Part shown: in pieces, positions 58,514 to 64,000 of the stretch
Numbering within the stretch: the first letter of the stretch is position 1
Layout of the letters: each line of letters opens with the position of its first letter
NCBI GenBank assembly: GCA_022842785.1
Contig: JALHOW010000004.1
Location: forward strand, 464,387 to 528,386
DNA: 64,000 nt
Direction: 5' to 3'
Source: Hyphomicrobiaceae bacterium
GTDB lineage: Bacteria; Pseudomonadota; Alphaproteobacteria; Rhizobiales; Hyphomicrobiaceae
Notes under the pieces: model-generated
Seen by the model: the letters and a program-made list of their open reading frames with translations, nothing else
Databases searched by the model: none
What the model was told of the DNA's origin: nothing
Translations under genes and position numbers: made by a program

Positions 58514-59662
58514 ATGCCGGAGTTCCGCTTCGAGCCGGTGGTGATGCCGCCGACAGCGACCAAACTGAGAGCCGAAGTCCGCGCCTTCCTCGATGAGGAA
58601 AAGGCCAAGGGCACCTTCGTGCCGACAGTCGGCGCCATGGTGGCCGCAGATCCGGCTTTCAGCGCCCGCCTCGGCGCGCAAGGCTATCTCGGCATGACAT
58701 GGCCCAAAGAGTACGGCGGTCACGAGCGCTCGGCCTTGGAACGCTACATCGTCGTCGAGGAGCTGCTGGCTGCCGGCTCTCCGGTCATGGCGCACTGGAT
58801 TGCCGATCGCCAGAGCGGGCCGCAGATCCTCAAGCATGGCGCCGATCGCGTGAAGAAAATGATCCTGCCCGAGATCGCGGCGGGGCGCTGCTTCTTCGCC
58901 ATCGGCATGAGCGAACCGGACACGGGCTCGGACCTCGCGAGCGTCAAGACGCGCGCTGTCCCCGTCGAGGGCGGCTTTCGCGTGACCGGCCGCAAGGTGT
59001 GGACGAGCTACGCGCACATGGCGCACTACGTCATTGCCCTCGTGCGCACGGGCGGGCGCCCTGAGGGCCGACACGTTGGGCTCACGCAGCTCATCGTCGA
59101 CATGAAGTCGCCGGGCATCGAGGTGCGTCCGATCATCAACGTCTATGGCTCGCACGAGTTCAACGAGGTGACCTTCGACGACGTATTCGTGCCCGAAGAC
59201 ATGAGCGTCGGCGGCATCGGCAATGGCTGGGCCATGGTGACGTCGGAGCTGGCCTTCGAGCGCTCCGGACCGGACCGTTTCATGTCTACCTATGCCCTGC
59301 TCGTCGAGGCCTTCCGCGAGATCGGTGAAAGCCCCAATGCCAGCGAAGCCGCCGAACTCGGCCGCCTCGTCGCGCATCTGGCGACGCTCAGGCGCATGTC
59401 GAGTTCAATTGCGGGGATGCTCAACGAGGGCAAGTCGCCGGTGACGGAGGCTGCTCTGGTGAAAGACCTCGGCACGACCTTCGAGCAATCGATCCCCGAG
59501 ATCACGCGACGCTTGCTGCCGCTGGAGCCGCGCGGTGGCGGCAATGGCGGTTATGACGATCTTCAGCAACTCGCGCAGCTGCAGGCACCCTGCTACTCGA
59601 TCCGCGGCGGGACGCGCGAGATCCTGCGCGGCATGATTGCACGGGGGCTCGGCCTCAGATGA
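58514..59662 (+). CDS. Acyl-CoA dehydrogenase
   Basis: 'FFAIGMSEPDTGSDLASVKTRAVPVEGGFRVTGRKVWTSYAHMAHY'; 'YSIRGGTREILRGMIARGLGL'; start at MPEFRFEPV downstream of repeat. Confidence 0.94.
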   Translation: MPEFRFEPVVMPPTATKLRAEVRAFLDEEKAKGTFVPTVGAMVAADPAFSARLGAQGYLGMTWPKEYGGHERSALERYIVVEELLAAGSPVMAHWIADRQSGPQILKHGADRVKKMILPEIAAGRCFFAIGMSEPDTGSDLASVKTRAVPVEGGFRVTGRKVWTSYAHMAHYVIALVRTGGRPEGRHVGLTQLIVDMKSPGIEVRPIINVYGSHEFNEVTFDDVFVPEDMSVGGIGNGWAMVTSELAFERSGPDRFMSTYALLVEAFREIGESPNASEAAELGRLVAHLATLRRMSSSIAGMLNEGKSPVTEAALVKDLGTTFEQSIPEITRRLLPLEPRGGGNGGYDDLQQLAQLQAPCYSIRGGTREILRGMIARGLGLR

Positions 59663-60672
59663 GCAGCGAAACAGAAGACACAGGCGTGCGCGACCTCATG
59701 TTGCGGTCGCTGGACCGCATCGTCGAGGAAAAGGCCGAGAACGCCGCGCAGGCCGCCGACGGCAAGCCGGGCTTTCCAACGGCGCTTTGGGCCGCGCTCG
59801 AAGAAGCAGGCATGACGGCACTCGGCGAAGAGAACGACGGCGATCTCGGGCTCGGCAATGCCGCAGCACTCATCGAGCGCACCGCCTATCACACGCTTCC
59901 CGTTCCACTCGCCGAGACCATTCTCGCGCGCCGCCTGCTCGCCAGGGCAAGTATCGAAATTCCCGATGGCGCCCTGTCGGTGGCGCCGCCCTCGGCCAAC
60001 CGCGATGGCAGGGCCGCGGGCGTGCCGTGGGCCGGCTCGGTGGTTGGAGTTGTGGTCGCAACCGGCCCCGACATGATCGGCCTGCTCGATGCACGCGCGG
60101 CATCCGTGCCGGGCTTCAACATGGCCGGCGAGCCGCGCGAGACCATCGATCACGGCCGGGCCAAGGTCATCGCCTCAGCCAGGCTTGCCGATGCACCGGG
60201 CGTCGTCGAGGCCGAGGGGGCGCTCGTGCGCGCCGTGCAAATGTCGGGGGCTATGTCGCGCGTGCTGGAGCACTGCCTCACCTGGGCCAATGACCGTATT
60301 CAATTCGGCCGGCCCATTGCGCGCTTCCAGGCCATCCAGCACCTCATGGCCGAACTCGCCGCGGAGGCGGCCGCAGGCAGCGCGTCCGCCCTCATGGCCG
60401 TCGAGGCGATGGCCGAGCGCGGCGACCGCCTCTCCGCCGCCATTGCCAAGGCCCGTGCGGGCGAGGCGGCCGGCCGCGTCTGCGCCATTGCGCACGAGGT
60501 CTTCGGCGCCATGGGCTTCACGCAGGAGCACACGCTTCACTATGCGACGCGGCGGCTCTGGAGCTGGCGCAACGAGTTCGGCTCGGAAGTGCAGTGGCAG
60601 GCCGAGATCGGCCGCACCATTGCAGCCGGTGGCGCCGACAATCTATGGGCAACGCTGACGGCGCATGGCTGA
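59659..60672 (+). CDS. Acyl-CoA dehydrogenase family protein (short paralog)
   Basis: 'QMSGAMSRVLEHCLTWANDRIQFGRPIARFQAIQHLMAELAAEAAA'; 4-bp overlap with upstream gene. Confidence 0.9.
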   Translation: MSSETEDTGVRDLMLRSLDRIVEEKAENAAQAADGKPGFPTALWAALEEAGMTALGEENDGDLGLGNAAALIERTAYHTLPVPLAETILARRLLARASIEIPDGALSVAPPSANRDGRAAGVPWAGSVVGVVVATGPDMIGLLDARAASVPGFNMAGEPRETIDHGRAKVIASARLADAPGVVEAEGALVRAVQMSGAMSRVLEHCLTWANDRIQFGRPIARFQAIQHLMAELAAEAAAGSASALMAVEAMAERGDRLSAAIAKARAGEAAGRVCAIAHEVFGAMGFTQEHTLHYATRRLWSWRNEFGSEVQWQAEIGRTIAAGGADNLWATLTAHG

Positions 60673-60816
60673 CGGGCGCCCGCCCCGTCGCGGGAGGCTA
60701 GATTGGCCTTGCGCGGCGGGACTGCTCTCCGCCAACTTAGAATGACGAATGACGTGGTTCACGCCCCCGGATCACCATGGATGGGGCGAAGGGATACGCG
60801 CGGGAGGAAATCCAAC

Positions 60817-61791
60817 ATGAAAATTCTCATCATCGGCGGCGCCGGCATGGTCGGGCGCAAGCTCGCCGAACGCCTCGCCAAGGACGGCACGCTCGGCGGC
60901 AAGGCCATTTCGTCGCTGGCGCTTTATGATGTGGTACCGCCGCAGAAGCCCGCCGACGCATCTTTCCCGGTCGAAATCACCACCGGCGATTTCCCGGCTC
61001 CCGGTGAAAGCGACAAGCTCGTCGCCAACAAGCCCGACGTGATCTTCCATCTGGCGGCGATCGTCTCCGGCGAGGCCGAGCAGGAGTTCGACAAGGGCTA
61101 TCGCATCAATTTGCACGGCACGATGAACCTGCTGGAGAGCGTGCGCCGCGCTGGCAACAAGCCACGCGTCGTGTTCACGAGCTCGATCGCGGTCTTCGGC
61201 GCGCCTTTCCCCGAGAAGATCGGTGACGAGTTCTTCTCGACGCCGCTGACGTCCTACGGCACGCAGAAGGCCATCGGCGAGCTGCTCGTCTCGGATTACA
61301 CGAGGAAAGGCTTCCTCGACGGCATCTCCATCCGCCTGCCGACCGTATGCGTGCGCCCGGGTGCGCCGAACAAGGCGGCATCCGGCTTCTTCTCGAACAT
61401 CATGCGCGAGCCGCTGGCCGGCAAGGAGGCCGTGCTTCCCGTGTCCGAGGATGTCATGCACTGGCATGCCTCGCCGCGCGCGGCCGTCGGTTTCCTGCTT
61501 CATGCCGCGACAATCGACGGCAACAAAGTCGGCCCGCGTCGCGCGCTCTCCATGCCCGGCCTCGCCGTAACGGTCGGCGAGCAGATCGCGGCACTCAAGA
61601 AGGTCGCAGGTGACAAGGTGGTCGCGCGCATCAAGCGCGAGCCGGACGCATTCATTCAGGGCATTGTCGCTGGCTGGCCGCGCAATTTCGACACGCGCCG
61701 CGCGATCGAACTGGGCTTCAAGCCCGATGCGAGCTTCGAAGAAATCATCCGCATTCACATCGAGGACGAGCTCGGCGGCAAAGTCGCCTGA
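60817..61791 (+). CDS. NAD-dependent epimerase/dehydratase, D-erythronate dehydrogenase-like
   Basis: 'MKILIIGGAGMVGRKLAERLAKDGTLGGKAISSLALYDVV', 'VFTSSIAVFGAPFPEKIGDEFFSTPLTSYGTQKAIGELLVSDYTRKGFLDGISIRLPTVCVRPG'. Confidence 0.88.
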   Translation: MKILIIGGAGMVGRKLAERLAKDGTLGGKAISSLALYDVVPPQKPADASFPVEITTGDFPAPGESDKLVANKPDVIFHLAAIVSGEAEQEFDKGYRINLHGTMNLLESVRRAGNKPRVVFTSSIAVFGAPFPEKIGDEFFSTPLTSYGTQKAIGELLVSDYTRKGFLDGISIRLPTVCVRPGAPNKAASGFFSNIMREPLAGKEAVLPVSEDVMHWHASPRAAVGFLLHAATIDGNKVGPRRALSMPGLAVTVGEQIAALKKVAGDKVVARIKREPDAFIQGIVAGWPRNFDTRRAIELGFKPDASFEEIIRIHIEDELGGKVA

Positions 61792-61822
61792 GTATCGCCC
61801 TTCAAGAGCTAAGGACGACATC

Positions 61823-62782
61823 ATGAGCAATAAGCTGCAGGCCCTGCTGTACCTGTCGAATGCCAAGCCCTATCTGGATCGACTGGCGGCGGACGGACTG
61901 AACGAGCGCGTCGATTTCAAGGTCGTCGCGACCGGAGAGCAGGCAACGGACGAAGACCTCGCCAAGGCCGAGATTCTGTTCGCTCCGGGTGTGCCGCCGG
62001 GCACGCTCGGCAAGATGCCGCGGCTCAAAGTCATCCAGTCGCTCACGGCCGGTGTCGATCACTGGCTCGCGCGCAAGGATCTGGCAAAGGCACACACGCT
62101 CATTGCCGCGCGCGGCACGCATCGCATCCAGGTGCCCGAGAACATTCTCGGCGCGCTGTTTCACATTACGAAAAAGTACCACCAGATCGCACTTCAGCAG
62201 GCCGAGAGCCGCTGGAATCGCAGTGTCTCCGATACGCTGTATGGAAAGACGCTCGGCATTCTGGGCCTCGGCGCCATCGGTCAAGTGCTCGCCACCAAGG
62301 CGGCGGCACTCGAAATGCGCGTTATCGGAACCAAGCGCACGCCCGAGCCCGTCGCCGGCGTCGAAAAGGTTTACAGCTTCGACGAAACCGATAAGGTGCT
62401 CAGCGAGAGCGATTATGTCGTCATCCTGCTGCCGGTGACGCCGCTCACCGAGAATTTCATGAATTCGTCTCGAATTGCGAAGATGAAGCCAAGCGCTTGG
62501 CTGATCAACTTCGCGCGCGGCGCCATTATCGTCGACGCGGACCTTATCGCCGCGGTCAAAGCCAAGACGATTGCTGGCGCTGTACTGGATGTTTTCCGTA
62601 CGGAGCCGCTGCCCGCTGAGGACCCCTTCTGGAAGACGCCGGGCATCTACGTGCTCCCCCACATTGGCGGCTACCACCCGGAACGGGACAGCTGGGTCGC
62701 CGAGCTGCTTTCGGACAATATACGCCGCCATCTCGATGGTCAGCCGCTGCGCGAGGTCGTGGACCGCGAGCGGGGATACTGA
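61823..62782 (+). CDS. D-2-hydroxyacid dehydrogenase
   Basis: 'GKTLGILGLGAIGQVLATKAAALEMRVIGTKR', 'WLINFARGAIIVDADLIAAVKAKTIAGAVLDVFRTEPLP'; start at MSNKLQALLYL. Confidence 0.93.
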   Translation: MSNKLQALLYLSNAKPYLDRLAADGLNERVDFKVVATGEQATDEDLAKAEILFAPGVPPGTLGKMPRLKVIQSLTAGVDHWLARKDLAKAHTLIAARGTHRIQVPENILGALFHITKKYHQIALQQAESRWNRSVSDTLYGKTLGILGLGAIGQVLATKAAALEMRVIGTKRTPEPVAGVEKVYSFDETDKVLSESDYVVILLPVTPLTENFMNSSRIAKMKPSAWLINFARGAIIVDADLIAAVKAKTIAGAVLDVFRTEPLPAEDPFWKTPGIYVLPHIGGYHPERDSWVAELLSDNIRRHLDGQPLREVVDRERGY

Positions 62783-63078
62783 GTGGAGGTCCGCACGGGG
62801 CCGGGATATGGCGGCGATCTGTCGCGCGCATCGCCGGTGATCATGGCTCTCGTAAGGCTGAAACAACCGAAACGGAAAGTTGATGTAGGCCTGGGGCCGT
62901 GCTAGACGAACGCCCGTCTTTCCGAGCATGGCGCCGCCGGTGTCGCAACCGAGCGGGCGCGGTGTACTATCCCCACGCATAGGGGCGGCAACGACCCGAT
63001 CGGGCCGACCGCGCAAGGGTTGAGCGCCGGTCACGCGGTGCCGATGTTGAGCATTTTGAGAGGGGCAGAGCGCGAGCA

Positions 63079-63639
63079 GTGGCCACGGACGATACCATCA
63101 CAGGGGGCGTGGCGGGTCGCTACGCATCGGCCCTGTTCGACCTCGCCGAGGAAGCCAATCAGGTCCGGCAGGTCGAGAAAGATCTGACCACACTTCAGGG
63201 CATGCTCGATGAGAGCGCCGATCTGAAGCGCATGGTTCGCAGCCCTGTGTTTTCGAGCGATGATCAGGGCCGCGCCATTGCGGCTGTCGCCGAGAAGGCC
63301 GGCCTCGCGCCGCTCGTCGTGAACTTTCTGAAGGTGCTGGCCCGCAACCGGCGCCTTTTTGCTGTTCGCGACATGATCCGCACGTTCCTCGCCCTTGCTG
63401 CGCGCCAGCGCGGTGAGGTCAACGCCGAGGTTGCGAGCGCGCACCCGCTCAGCGATGAGCAGCTCGCCGCCCTCAAGGAAACGCTCCGCGCCTCTGCAGG
63501 CAAGGACGTCAATATCATCGCCAAGGTCGATCCGACGCTGCTCGGCGGGCTCATCGTCAAGATGGGTTCCCGCATGATCGACAGCTCGCTTCGCACCAAG
63601 CTCACGTCACTCAAGACCGCCATGAAAGAGGTCCGCTGA
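63079..63639 (+). CDS. atpH: F1F0 ATP synthase subunit delta
   Basis: GTG start; '[24 protein letters not shown]', '[32 protein letters not shown]'. Confidence 0.95.
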   Translation: MATDDTITGGVAGRYASALFDLAEEANQVRQVEKDLTTLQGMLDESADLKRMVRSPVFSSDDQGRAIAAVAEKAGLAPLVVNFLKVLARNRRLFAVRDMIRTFLALAARQRGEVNAEVASAHPLSDEQLAALKETLRASAGKDVNIIAKVDPTLLGGLIVKMGSRMIDSSLRTKLTSLKTAMKEVR

Positions 63640-64000
63640 TGGAAATCAAGGCCGCTGAGATCTCCGCGATCCTCAAAGAGCAAATCAAGAATTTCGGCCA
63701 GGAGGCAGAAGTCTCCGAAATCGGACAGGTGCTGTCGGTCGGCGACGGTATTGCCCGCGTCTATGGCCTCGACAACGTCCAGGCCGGTGAAATGGTCGAG
63801 TTCCCGGGCGGTATCCGGGGCATGGCGTTGAACCTCGAGACCGACAACGTCGGTGTCGTTATTTTCGGCGACGACCGCGGCATCAAGGAAGGCGACACCG
63901 TCAAGCGGACCGGCGCCATCGTCGAGGTCCCCGTCGGCAAGGGCCTGCTCGGCCGCGTCGTCGACGCGCTCGGCAACCCGATCGACGGCAAGGGCCCGAT
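63639..64000 (+). CDS. atpA: F1F0 ATP synthase subunit alpha (partial, runs off window)
   Basis: Translation begins [72 protein letters not shown]. Confidence 0.95.
   Translation, partial: MEIKAAEISAILKEQIKNFGQEAEVSEIGQVLSVGDGIARVYGLDNVQAGEMVEFPGGIRGMALNLETDNVGVVIFGDDRGIKEGDTVKRTGAIVEVPVGKGLLGRVVDALGNPIDGKGP

Noticed and set aside
61802-63034. 410-aa minus-strand ORF opposite the D-2-hydroxyacid dehydrogenase
   Set aside because: Antisense shadow; the plus-strand protein has clear Rossmann and catalytic motifs.

Overview
This 64 kb window is a GC-rich, gene-dense alphaproteobacterial chromosome segment, probably Hyphomicrobiales/Rhizobiales-like; taxonomy is inferred from gene content only. 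The left end (0.2-8.9 kb) holds a minus-strand operon: UPF0317/DUF1445 hydro-lyase, TRAP transporter DctPQM, fused 5-oxoprolinase/hydantoinase, LysR. ccmC-ccmD-ccmG lie at 12.8-14.4 kb, while ccmA-ccmB lie 32 kb away on the opposite strand, a geometry that one inversion would explain. The most notable locus is a translationally coupled minus-strand operon (about 20.4-30.1 kb) encoding a sulfur-oxidising heterodisulfide-reductase-like (sHdr) system: dsrE-hdrC1-hdrB1-hdrA-hyp-hdrC2-hdrB2-lbpA. It is interleaved with extra genes (VOC, LysE, OsmC, DUF3303, SAM methyltransferase, a CxxxC protein) that I do not regard as part of the canonical core. Next comes housekeeping DNA (DMT exporters, CoxE-like VWA, TerC, TadA, RluB-type synthase, RsmD, MutL, Pgi, M16 pair, ABC-F). 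An acyl-CoA dehydrogenase, an inverse-autotransporter/beta-helix protein and a DUF4189 protein follow. After them come a structured, GACGCAAC-repeat-rich intergenic region, RlmB, a Lys/Ala-rich histone-H1-like protein, a LysR-linked acid catabolic cluster, and the start of the ATP synthase operon (atpH, partial atpA). No rRNA, tRNA, CRISPR array, transposase or phage genes were recognised by eye. All family calls come from reading motifs in the supplied translations; no database searches were run.
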